From NCBI GenBank assembly GCA_964019335.1, contig OZ025665.1, forward strand, positions 407,398 through 471,397: DNA of 64,000 nucleotides, given 5' to 3'. Shown here in pieces: positions 30,313 to 40,300 of the stretch (its first letter is position 1; each line of letters starts with the position of its first letter). The position numbers and the translations under genes were made by a program. The notes beneath the pieces are model-generated. The model ran no database searches, had not been told where the DNA came from, and saw only the letters and a list, made by a program, of their open reading frames with translations. Source of the DNA: Diplonema japonicum. Lineage: Eukaryota; Euglenozoa; Diplonemea; Diplonemida; Diplonemidae.

Positions 30313-31614
30313 TCACTCCACTGTTCGTAAAATGGCCAATACAGCGGCACAAGTAGCCCGCCGCACAGCACGCTGCCTTGTCAGGGAGCCTGGCACAAGC
30401 ACGGTGTGTTTGCTAGCAGCAAGTTTTGCTGTTTTCCCGCAAGCTGCTTCTTGTGAAGCCATCTCGCTGGTCCACCCTTGCATGACAGCTTTCCTCGCGG
30501 CTTCCTTGATACTCATGATGTGTTCCTTGCGTTCGTTAAGGACCGCTTGTGCATCCCTGCTCTTCATGACAACAACACCCTCGGTGCAGTCCTCCCTGCG
30601 TTCGGAGGGGAGTGTCAAACGGCCCTGTTGAGCAAGGGCAATTTGTTCCTTGATGTAAGATGCGAGAGATAGGGAACGCCCAGCATTGAGACCTTGTTTT
30701 CGAACGAGCTTTTGAAGATTTTGGTCGGTTAGACGGGCTCTCACGAGTTGGGGTTTTATGGGGGTTGGTATGCATTGCACATCGCTGGAGTGGGATGATG
30801 GTGCTGAAGGCTGATGAGGTACTGAAGGCTGATGAGGTACTGAAGGCTGATGAGGGGCTTCAAAAGTAGGTGCAGAGACGGTGGTAGCGGTCGCATCAGA
30901 TGGCAGTTCATCGTCCACACTGTTCGCTTGCTTCTCTGCTGCTTCAAAATCGTAATCTTCATCCGATTCGTCGCCTTTTGTGAGAGCGTTGATCGCGTCC
31001 AGTTCGTGTCGCGACAGTTCCTTCTCGCAGCGCCTCCTCTTCGGGTGTCTGCTGGGCACTAGAAGCTCGTCGCTTTCTTGTTCGTCTCCTCCTTGCAACA
31101 CCCTACTTGGTTTTCTTGTAATTTCTCCTATCGGTCTCTTCCCTTCTTTCTTGTCCTTCTTGTCCTTTTTGTCTTTTTTTTTCTTCTTTTTTTCTTTTTT
31201 TTCCTTCTTCGCTTTTCTCACCATTAAAATCTCATCGCTCTCGTCGGCGGTGATTATCTCTTCACGGGGGGCTGTTTTCGGTACTTTTTTGGAGTCATTC
31301 CTTGCTTTTTGGGACTCGTCACCTGATTCATATGCGCTTCTGATGCTCTGCAACCGCGCCCTCTCGCTTTCTTCCAAATGTCTGTCCCCTCGTAGCTGAA
31401 CGTTGGTGTCGAGGATGCACCTCCTGTCTACTGCGTCCATTCCTTCCGTGAGCCAGTATCTGCTGCCGTTTCTTGTGTCGTACCATTGCAACACCTCTTC
31501 TTCTTTTGTAACGGTAATGACCTTTCCGAGAAAGAACTCCCCCTCACCGGCCATCATCGCCAGCACCATTCCGACCTTCAGGGTGGCGTCGGAGAAGTTC
31601 ACCTCCTGTGTCAT
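30313..31614 (-). CDS. Tudor-like, Lys-rich nuclear protein
   Basis: A 433-residue protein. Residues 12-58 form a small beta barrel-like segment (VGMVLAMMAGEGEFFLGKVI, then LQWYDTRNGSRYWL) resembling Tudor/SGF29-type chromatin readers. It is followed by a highly charged region with [21 protein letters not shown] and several acidic Ser-Asp-Glu patches of CK2-site type, then three HQPSVP-like repeats encoded by an 18-base tandem repeat (about 30806-30855), and a helical C terminus. A nuclear, chromatin-associated role is inferred. The ATG at 31614 was preferred over an upstream poly-Phe extension. The stop is TGA. Confidence 0.6.
   Translation of the reverse strand: MTQEVNFSDATLKVGMVLAMMAGEGEFFLGKVITVTKEEEVLQWYDTRNGSRYWLTEGMDAVDRRCILDTNVQLRGDRHLEESERARLQSIRSAYESGDESQKARNDSKKVPKTAPREEIITADESDEILMVRKAKKEKKEKKKKKKDKKDKKDKKEGKRPIGEITRKPSRVLQGGDEQESDELLVPSRHPKRRRCEKELSRHELDAINALTKGDESDEDYDFEAAEKQANSVDDELPSDATATTVSAPTFEAPHQPSVPHQPSVPHQPSAPSSHSSDVQCIPTPIKPQLVRARLTDQNLQKLVRKQGLNAGRSLSLASYIKEQIALAQQGRLTLPSERREDCTEGVVVMKSRDAQAVLNERKEHIMSIKEAARKAVMQGWTSEMASQEAACGKTAKLAASKHTVLVPGSLTRQRAVRRATCAAVLAILRTVE
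30806..30855. repeat. Coding 18-bp tandem repeat
   Basis: Nearly three copies of an 18-base unit containing TGATGAGGTACTGAAGGC, encoding repeated His-Gln-Pro-Ser-Val-Pro in the Tudor-like protein. The copies are almost identical, indicating recent expansion. Confidence 0.8.
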
Positions 31615-31777
31615 CTCCCAGCCACCTTCGAAGATGATGCTTCGCAAATACACATTAAAAAAAAGAAAAAAAGAAAAAAAAAAAAAAAAAAGAGACATTT
31701 AAGGGTACCTGCGGTATGTGGCAGGACGCCTGAAAGAAGTACTAAAAGAAACCCAAGGCAGCCTGTCGGAAGACAAG

Positions 31778-34438
31778 CTATGCAAGCATCACGGGACCGA
31801 ACTCGATTTTCACGGCGGGCTGCTGGCAAGACAACACGTAGCCCCTGTGCTGCAGGGCTGTCAAAGCCCGTGAGGCCAAGGAGTCGATGCATGTTTCCAT
31901 TGGCGGGCTGTATACTTCTTCCCTCAAAGGCACCAGTTGGTTGTGTTTTCTGATCTCCCTCGCAGGCACCATCGCAGCCGAAGACGCTGCTGCTTTGCTC
32001 TTATTGATGTACACAGTGTTGAGAGGCGTCAGAGCTGTCTTCTTCCCCAACGCAACTGGCGGGGACGGCTTTTTAGGCAGCACCACCGGCTGCGGGGTCG
32101 GGGGTGGTATTCTTCGCACACGGCACCGCATCTTCTTTTTGGGCCGATTCGGTGTTTGCTTGACCTCCTTGCGGTACACCGCAGAGTCAGCGACCATTTG
32201 TATCGCACGACAGGAAGCACCAGCAGCATCGAGAAGCATGTACAAGCAGGGGTGCAGGCAGATCTTTCGCATCCTGATCATGTGCCGCACCCATGCCTTG
32301 TAGTACCTAAGCCGTAGGTTTCTATGTATGGGACTTGCGATATGACGTTTCAAGAATGTCACGGCCACACGGCGTCTCTTCTGAATGGCTGCGTTGCTTA
32401 GCATTGTGGTGTAGCTCCATCGGAGGAGCCCAAGACATGTGCTCACTTGCAGCACCTGGCACCGCTTGCGGAGGGAGAACCGCCACTCCAACCATGACCC
32501 CCAGCGTGCGTAGTAGTGCCTGAAGATAACCATCCCGATAGTACGCACAATGAGGAACCTCACCTGCGAGGGCATCATAGGGGGGTTAAGCCCTTGGTGG
32601 CGCAGCGCAGTGATTTCATACATAGCCTCCCTGGAGAGGAATGTTCTGTCAAGTGCTTCTCTAAACGAGATAGAGAAGGCGGTGGTGTAGAGTGTGCGCA
32701 GTACGTGGTCCTCGTCCACGATGAGACCGCGTTCCCTGTCCTCCATGAACGCTGTTTGGTGCAGCCTGCTTACGGTGTACCGCAGAAGGTTTGTGTAGCC
32801 CGTGCTTTGCGTCACAAAGTGAACTCTCGTGAGCAGCACCTCGTTCCGTGCTGTATTCTCCGCCGTCTCGAATACTGCCCTTAGCCGCCTTTTTTCCCGT
32901 GTGACTTCCCACACCTTTCGTTTGCTCTCCTTCCGCATTTTAGCAAACAACTGTCTTTCGTGTCCGACCTCAGCCACGACCCTTGCTGACGCCTCTTCTT
33001 TCTCTATTTTAAGTGCAGTGATGCTACATAAGAACAGCTGTATCACACCGGAGGCTGCAAGGTATCCTTTCTGCAGTACAGAAAACGCCATGTAGTGCTC
33101 CAACAGCACCATCTCACGGTCCTCCGTCTCCTCCAAGCACATCAGACCCACAACGCCTTGTCCCTTGACCCCCTCTCTACTGTTGTGCTCTGTCGTTATA
33201 TGGCACCACTTTGCCTCGACATCTTCCCGGGCAGCCCGCTCGCTCTCATTGACAAGTGCGCGGGTGTCTTCTTCCGAATCCCCTAGATCGCATCGCTGGA
33301 GGTGCAAATACTGCTTTGCAACGTGCGACAAGAAGGTTTGTATCATGGCGTGGTCCTCCGAGGTAGCGTAAAGATGCTCCAGGTCGGTGTGCTGCTCGGT
33401 TGCCACAAGCACACGGGACATGGTTTCTTTAACCAATATATAGTGTCGGGAGGCGGTGTTATGAATGCTTGTGAGCAGTGCTGTCTCACGGCACGACACA
33501 TGGGCCCGTGCCTCGGCCTCCTCAGTCTCGGCAATTGTAAGGAAGAAGGAGCGCTCCAAGAGGACTCGGGTGGTCTCTTCAGCGTGAACAATTCCTTGGC
33601 TTTTCCACCAAGGCCATCGAAAGGCATCGCCGTCGCCTCTCGCACGCTCCTCAGCGACTTCGACGACAGCAAGGCGGTGGTACTCACGTCTCTGTCGCAC
33701 TGCTTCAGTAATATCGTCTTCCATGTTTTGCGCTGTCTGTGTGAAGATGTCTTTCGAGGTCTCTTTGAGGTACGCGGCGGGGGTAGTGTGGTCAGCAGGG
33801 CGGTCTGTGTGCCCGCTTATAACCTTACGATCCTCTGCGTCGTCCTTGTGGAGAATTTTCTCGATCCTCGCGGTTTCCTGAAAATGGTCGAGAGTGCTCT
33901 TATGCTCCATGACAATGAATTTAGAAAGGCTATACCGCATCTTAGTGAGACACACGGTGCTGCGAAGAGTAGCCTCGAAGTCCGGCGTGCGATGGGGTGC
34001 TTCATGAGGGACAATAAGGTCGAAGAAGTGACGTAATACGCCAGAGGCGCCATGTGGTGAATTCTTTTCCTTGCACTTGTCTAGAGGGGTCTCTCCTTCA
34101 GCATCAACAGATGTCAGCGAAGCGTTATGAGCAATTAAACAGTAGGCAACCTCTGGCCTGTCATGGTACGCGGATAGCATGAGTGGGGTGTCGCCTGTCT
34201 TGGTTAGGCTGTCTACCTGAGCACCTTCTTGAAGAAGTTTTAAGCCAACCACGGTGTTTCCTCCCATGGCCACGAAGTGCAGCGCCCGCCACCCCTCTGC
34301 ATTTAGGGGTTTATTTACTTTTTCGCCTTTAGGTGCCACCAGATTCGCCGTTCTTGCCCAGTTATTTCCTGTTGATTCGTTCGCATTCACCTTTTTTTTG
34401 ACCATGCCCCATAGGTCTTTCTTTTTCATTTTTGTCAT
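31778..34438 (-). CDS. Ankyrin-repeat protein with long helical region
   Basis: An 886-residue protein. Three ankyrin-type repeats lie near residues 45-130 (GWRALHFVAMGG, GDTPLMLSAYHD, GETPLDKC). They are followed by about 600 residues of mixed helices rich in Glu, Arg and His, including repeated RxxYxxW-type segments (YYARWGSWLEWRF, YYKAWVRHM) that resemble IQ/SFI1-like helices. The C-terminal 150 residues are Pro/Lys-rich. A cytoskeletal or flagellar scaffold is plausible but not shown. The ATG at 34438 is in an AAAGAAAATG context; a second Met three codons later is possible. The stop is TAG. Confidence 0.65.
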   Translation of the reverse strand: MTKMKKKDLWGMVKKKVNANESTGNNWARTANLVAPKGEKVNKPLNAEGWRALHFVAMGGNTVVGLKLLQEGAQVDSLTKTGDTPLMLSAYHDRPEVAYCLIAHNASLTSVDAEGETPLDKCKEKNSPHGASGVLRHFFDLIVPHEAPHRTPDFEATLRSTVCLTKMRYSLSKFIVMEHKSTLDHFQETARIEKILHKDDAEDRKVISGHTDRPADHTTPAAYLKETSKDIFTQTAQNMEDDITEAVRQRREYHRLAVVEVAEERARGDGDAFRWPWWKSQGIVHAEETTRVLLERSFFLTIAETEEAEARAHVSCRETALLTSIHNTASRHYILVKETMSRVLVATEQHTDLEHLYATSEDHAMIQTFLSHVAKQYLHLQRCDLGDSEEDTRALVNESERAAREDVEAKWCHITTEHNSREGVKGQGVVGLMCLEETEDREMVLLEHYMAFSVLQKGYLAASGVIQLFLCSITALKIEKEEASARVVAEVGHERQLFAKMRKESKRKVWEVTREKRRLRAVFETAENTARNEVLLTRVHFVTQSTGYTNLLRYTVSRLHQTAFMEDRERGLIVDEDHVLRTLYTTAFSISFREALDRTFLSREAMYEITALRHQGLNPPMMPSQVRFLIVRTIGMVIFRHYYARWGSWLEWRFSLRKRCQVLQVSTCLGLLRWSYTTMLSNAAIQKRRRVAVTFLKRHIASPIHRNLRLRYYKAWVRHMIRMRKICLHPCLYMLLDAAGASCRAIQMVADSAVYRKEVKQTPNRPKKKMRCRVRRIPPPTPQPVVLPKKPSPPVALGKKTALTPLNTVYINKSKAAASSAAMVPAREIRKHNQLVPLREEVYSPPMETCIDSLASRALTALQHRGYVLSCQQPAVKIEFGPVMLA

Positions 34439-34738
34439 TTTCTTTTTTTTTTTTGCCCGTGTAATGTACTAGCGCGTTTTACAAGGGGAAAAAAGGAATT
34501 TATTAATAAATAACAACACACTTGATGCAGCATCGGAAGGGGATCGAAAGGCGGGGGGGGATATCATTGCCCCCTCCCCTTCCCCTTTTCTTCTTCTTTT
34601 TTTTTTCGTCCCACTCTTCCATCCCACTCTTCTTCTCTTCTTTTCTTGTAAAAAAAACATAAACTGACTGATCTCTTGATTCAACCGATGGAAAAAAAAA
34701 AATAATAATAATATGTGGGTGTTGCTTTGTTTCCCAAC

Positions 34739-36168
34739 CTATTTGTTGGGCGAAAGTGTAGTAGTTTTGACCTTGGTGTCTTTGGAGGCAGAGGCGACGG
34801 TTGTGGGTGCGGTGAAGGAGAGAGAGAGGATGCCATCGGTGTGGGGTGTGTGGGTGGAGAGGGGTCGCTGTTTTTTTTTTTTTTGTTACAATTATTACCC
34901 CCCCAAAAAAAAAACATACCACAGCGCGAACGTCGAAGTAGTTCAAAGCGGAGTCTTCGGCCGCAGTGACGAAGGATGTCCCGAGGTTCCCTTCCTCAGG
35001 ACACCATTTGATGCTGTACACCCACCCAGTGTGCCCGGAGAACGATTTAATAACTTTCTTTTCTCTGATATCCCAGAGCCTGGCCCTGTTGTCGGAGTGG
35101 CCGGTGACAATGAGGTTCTGGTTCTCTTTGTTAACGTCCAAGCTGTATGTGGCATACTCCCCGCTGTACGTGGTGTAGAAAGCCGCACGGGAAACGTCCC
35201 ACTGCTTGAGCTGCCCGTCGAGACCGGACGTGAAGACATGTCGGTTGTCCTTTGTGAAGCTGGATGCAAGGATGGGACGGGAGTGGCCGGTCATGGTCGC
35301 GATTTGAACATCTGTGATGTCTGCGTTCATGCAGTCGGGGATTCTGAACAGCGACACTGTCTTGTCCCATGAAGCTGAGCAACCCAAGTCACCAGCAGCA
35401 TTGATTGACACGGTGTCGACAGACGCTGAGTGGTGCTTCAGGGTCCTTACACTTTTCAGGCCCTTCGCGTCATCGTAGGACCATACTCGCACGGTGCCGT
35501 CTTTGCTTCCAGAGAGGGCGGTGAAGCCAGGAACGTTTCTCCGTCTCCTCTTTGTGCCCATGGAGGCTAAGCCGTTTTTAACTGCTGCGACTGACTTGAC
35601 AGCGCCGGTATGCCCGTCGCCCACTGCGAGGACCTCGCTGCCGTGGCAGAGCCGGACTCGTCTGTCGTAGCACCCTGTCACCACAACATCCCCGTCGAGC
35701 TCTCCGTAGAACGGGGCGCACACGCTGCTGACCCAGTCATCATGCGGGATTTCATTCCCCTCTTCCATCGACATGCTCGGCGTGTACTCCAGCGACAGGG
35801 TGTCGTCCGTGTTGATCTCCGGCCGCTTCTTCAAGAACTTGTCCAACGACAGCGACACGAATCTTTTGGTGAAAAAAAAATACGTACAAATTCTTTTAAA
35901 AAAAAAATACATACTCGTCATTGTACAGGAAATCGAAGGGTATCGCCTCTTCGTCGGCGTTCCCAAGAAGCTTGTTCACTAACTGCGAAGGGTGTTGAGG
36001 TGGGGGGCGGGGGGGGAGGGGTCATACATTGCTCAGGCCATTCTTTGTCACTGTCTTTGGCACGCTGAAGGTCTGGCTCTCCGGAACGCTCTTTGTGTAA
36101 GTCGTGGTGAAGAAGCTCACCATCACCGTTGGGGCATTGTGCGCCAGGGTTTCCTCGGGGATATCCAT
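34739..36168 (-). CDS. WDR12: WDR12/YTM1-like ribosome biogenesis protein, four exons
   Basis: Exons are 36028-36168, 35915-35982, 34920-35862 and 34739-34867. The introns are 45 nt (35983-36027, GTATGA to CGCAG), 52 nt (35863-35914, GTATGT to AAAAG) and 52 nt (34868-34919, GTATGT to AACAG). Joining gives 426 residues, close to the family's usual 420. The N terminus is an NLE ubiquitin-like domain (VMVSFFTTTY to IPFDFLYND) and the rest is a WD40 propeller with HDDWVSSV, SGSKDGTVRVWS, HSDNRARLWDIR and a last blade ASASKDTKVK completed only by exon 4. WDR12/YTM1 works with BOP1 and PES1 in 60S maturation in the nucleolus. The continuous frame alone lacks both ends, so splicing is well supported. 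Confidence 0.9.
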
Positions 36169-36294
36169 CTTCTTTATTTTTCTGTTTTTTGGGTTTTTCT
36201 TTTGCTTCTTTTTCTCCGCCCCCCCAAGGTCCTTGAAGAAGAAAAAAAAAAAAAAAACGGTTTGGAAATAACAAAAAAAAGAAAAAGAAAAAAT

Positions 36295-36723
36295 CTACTT
36301 TCTCTTCCGCTTCTTCACAGTTCCCACTGAAAATACGTCTCGGAGAAGCCTTCGGCTCGAGTTCCCGCTCTTGTCGATTAGCTCGGAGTGTTTGTCAAGG
36401 GTGTCCAAGCTCAGCTCCATCGCAGCAGAAGGAACAGATAACAGCTCGGAGGGTTTCTGTTCTACCTTAACAGGGGCATCGATAGGGGGTTTAACAACTG
36501 GCCTCTTCTCCACACTCTTTACCGCTGGTTTCAAGGATACCCCCCCTAACGCGCTCTTCACTGACTTCAATGCCACAGGAGCGGTTTTCTTCTCTAGGTT
36601 TGCTGTGCTCTTCACCAGTGCTTTTACGTTTTTCTTCACACTGCTTGGCAGTGGGGGCGGGTTGCCGTTCTTTTTACTATTATCTTTCACGGGGACGGCA
36701 AACCGCGATTTATAGGCAGGCAT
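36295..36723 (-). CDS. Lys-rich small protein with nuclear-type tail
   Basis: A 142-residue Lys/Pro/Ser-rich, probably disordered protein. It begins MPAYKSRFAVPVKD, has repeated VKS/VKP elements (about 32-90), an acidic helical segment MELSLDTLDKHSELIDK and ends in VKKRKRK, a basic nuclear-localisation-like sequence. No family is recognised. The ATG at 36723 is immediately preceded by GGTAAG, which could be an acceptor AG. Codon composition is normal and the frame is flanked by spacers, so I judge it real with moderate confidence. Confidence 0.5.
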   Translation of the reverse strand: MPAYKSRFAVPVKDNSKKNGNPPPLPSSVKKNVKALVKSTANLEKKTAPVALKSVKSALGGVSLKPAVKSVEKRPVVKPPIDAPVKVEQKPSELLSVPSAAMELSLDTLDKHSELIDKSGNSSRRLLRDVFSVGTVKKRKRK

Positions 36724-37178
36724 CTTACCCACCCCTGTATAGATGGGTGGTTGTGGTATTTAAAAAAAAAGAACAACGAAAATACTCAATAAAACTTCGG
36801 TGTACAGGGGTGCTAACTGTTCATAAAGAAATTCACTGTCCGTTCGCTTTCCCCTAAATAGTAAATAAAAAAAGGGAATTAAAAAGCTATTCAAAGAAAC
36901 TGCAAATTGCTAGGCTAGGGGTTAGAATAAACAAGAGGAATTGGCGAGCAGCAAGATAAACGTGGAACAGTAAGGAGGGGAGGTGCGCTCGCTCGAATCA
37001 CATTAGTTACAAATAAAAATATAAAAAATAAAATTTAAAACTAAGAAAGAAAAACCGATGCCAGACCACCAAGAAGGACATACAGTAGAACTGAAAACCT
37101 CAAGGCACCTGTCATGCGGTAGTGCTTACTTTACTTTGTGTCAAACATGTGAGGAGGAAGAGTCACAGACACTTTGTT
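36724..37178. other. Spacer between host gene and LINE
   Basis: About 450 bases of A/T-rich mixed sequence with no supported open frame. The minus-strand LINE 3' untranslated region probably ends near its lower boundary. Confidence 0.5.
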
Positions 37179-37348
37179 TCTTCTTTTTTTTTTTCTTTTC
37201 TTTCTTTCTTCTTCTTTGTACTATTGTGTATTATTCGTACAGCACCCATTGTTAAAAACCCTTAATGCGCTGGTGCTTACCAAAAGTAAAAAAAAACTCA
37301 TAGTAAAAGACAATCCCACTCGAGGACAGCCTCTTGTGGTGTGAGTTC

Positions 37349-40300
37349 CTATCTATTAATGCTCCCCTTCTGGAGCATAGCCTTCGTTCCTATTGTCGCC
37401 TTTAAAGCTTTTCGTAGTCTCGACACGCGTTCTTTCTTGTATGTCCCTTTCAACTCCTGTAGCTTTTGCGCTGTCTGTCTTGATGCGAAGATCGGTCTCC
37501 TGTTAAAGCCTATTGCAGCCTTGCCTCCGATCGCTGTGAGCGACTTGACCCTCTTTGCCCCGTCCGCAGGGAAGGGGCGTCTTATCCGTCTCGTTCTGCA
37601 CACTGCGTTGGCTCTCTCCACCAACAGCTTGATTCTGCGTGCCTTCCTCTGCATGTTGTAGACTCCCAGTGACTTTCCGGTTGTCTCCTCAAAGTCGAGT
37701 GCAAGTTCAGCTGCCGAAACCTCCGAGTCGGTGTCGCCCTCCACCCATCGCAGCTTTCCCATCCATTCCAGTAGTGGTTCCCCGAATTGCTCCAGCAGTC
37801 CCACCACTGTCCCCAGCTGTGCTGTCGTCGGTACCGGGGTCACTTTGCCTGTCACTTCCCGCTCCCATGGTAGCTTCTTGTTGCCGCCTTCTGCCTGCAT
37901 CAGCCCTTCGTCCCGCTTTTCCACCACCATTGCCAGGTATCGCTGCAGCTTCTCCAGGTGTTCGAACCCGTTCCCCCTTGGTAGGATGGCATGCAGCTCG
38001 AGGCAGAGCGGCCATCCCGTCCTGTCGCGCAGTGGTTCCATCTCCTCCCGTATCAGCTCCTCTCGTGCTGGCGGGCACTCGTACAGCTGGTGGCGTAGCA
38101 GTGTTACTGTGTCCGCATGCTTGGTCGGGCAGAGGTCACATTCAAATCCCGACTCGTCTTGTCCTTCATGCGCCGCTGGCTCGTCTTGATCTTCCTCTTC
38201 TTCGCTCCGTCCCTCGGACTCGTCGTCCTCCTTCGTGGGGGGTACACACTTTGGTCCTGCTCTGGCATACGGACTTAGGTAGGGGATCCCTCCCGCAATT
38301 ACCCTCTTGATACAGAAAGCTAGATGGCGATCTTTAGCTGTCCTCCAGAGGTCATTCGTTTTGGGATCTGCTCCTTCCCCGAGTCCGCTGACCGTCTTCC
38401 GTTCCGTTGCTAGTGTCGCACTCCTGGCTGCCCTTACAGCCGCCCTGAAGGCGCTTCCTCGCTTGGGCCACTCAAGTTCTGTGGCTATTTCCATCTTCTC
38501 CCAGTCCCATCCGATTCTCGGCATCCACCTGCATATCAGATTCCCCACCGGTCCCAGGGGGGTCCTCTGTGAGCCGTACCTCTGCACTATTTGTCGCACT
38601 CTCTGTCCAAGACCTGTCCTTTCCAGCGCGCTCGATATCACTTTTAGCGAGTGACAGATGACGTAGGACAACGGGTCATTGATGTGTCCTTTCAGCAAAA
38701 CCGTATTCACCGCTGCAGGCGATCGTCCTCGGAAGTGAGGCCCCCATAGGTTGCAGGTCACTCTCGTTGTTAGCTTCTTCAGCGCCTCATCACTCGGAGG
38801 GGAGAACGGGCTGCTGTAGAGGCACGACGGCAAGACCGATGTTCCAATCAGGTATCCTTTTGTTTCGAAGGACAGGCTTGTCCCTCCCAGCCGGTCTAGC
38901 TTGTTGGCCGCTTCCGTCGCTGGCTCGTTCCACGTCGTTCCTGTCCTGTTCGTGAACACCATCACGCCCAGTGCCTTGAACGACGTCACTGTTCTATAGG
39001 GGACTGCGACCTCTCTCCCTTTCTGTGTTACTGTCCTATCACCCAGCACTTTTGACCGGAAGCCCTTCTTCGTGCCAAACGCTACCGTTTTCTCCGGGTT
39101 AAGCTTCATCCCAGTGAGTCCGCAGAACTCCAAAGTTCCGTTTACCGCAGCCTGCAAGGTCTTCTCCAACTCTGCCAGAAGGTACGTGTCATCTGCATAG
39201 GACAGAACCTCCGTTCCAGGTGCTTCCTTCTCGATTGTCCTGATCATCACCGCCAGTAAGGCGTTTATAATGATCACCGACAGCGGGCACCCCTGGAGTA
39301 TCCCATTCGTTGCTTTAAAGGTGGCCCCTATTCCTATGGGGAACTTGAATCTCCTCGAGATTTGCCCGTACATTCCTTGGAGTGCTCGTGCGATTGCTGG
39401 GTCTAGTCCCAGGGCCAGCATCAGTTCGTGCGACAATTGTTGCGGGACCAGGTCGAAGCACTTCCTGAAGTCCAATGCAAGTCCTTCTAGCGGCTCGTCC
39501 TCCACCAGTGCCAGTTCTAGCTTCGTGCATAAGTCAATCAGCGCCGAGGTCGTGCTGTGTTTAGGCCTGAAACCATGTTGTCGTGGTGTGATCCACCTCT
39601 CCTGCCATTTCAGTACCTGCACCAGTCGTGCACTTGCCCACAGCCGGTAAATGGTACTGGTCACTGTGATCGGTCGGTGATCCAGAGGTGCCGTTCCTTC
39701 CCCCTTTGGGATGAGGGATACGAGTGCCGTCGTGACCTGCATCGGCCATTCGCCCGTCTCCTCTATCAAGTTGAAGAGGTCCGCAAACGCTTGTAGGATC
39801 GGAGCCGGCAGGCGCTTCAACTCACCAATCCGCCAGCCGTCCACGCCGCATGCCCCCTTGTCCGCTTTCTTACCGATCACCTCTTTCAGCAGCTTGGCGT
39901 CGATGGGGGCGTGTGCCATCGGGTTGCTCTTGATGTGCTCACCGTACCGTCTCTGGAACTCGTCGAACTGCGGCTCGTCTTCTGGTGTTCGTGCGCAGAA
40001 GATGTCCGACCACGCCGTCCGCATCACTTTGTCCATCTTCTTCAGGTTGGCCGTCACTCCCCCGTCTGCTGCATCCACTGTTTGTGTCCCTTGCTTGGTG
40101 CTGTTATTCATCCAGGCCGTCACGTGCCTTCTCTCCTTCGCGAAGTTTGTGCGGATCGAACGTTCGTAGGCACGCGTTTGTGCTCTTTTCCTGCTCGTTA
40201 TCAGGTCAGCAAGCTCTCCCTCGGTGAAGCATTCAGCCACTTCTAGGTCCTCCTGGATCACGTCTACGCTCTCTGCGTCGTCCACACGGCAGTGTTCTAT

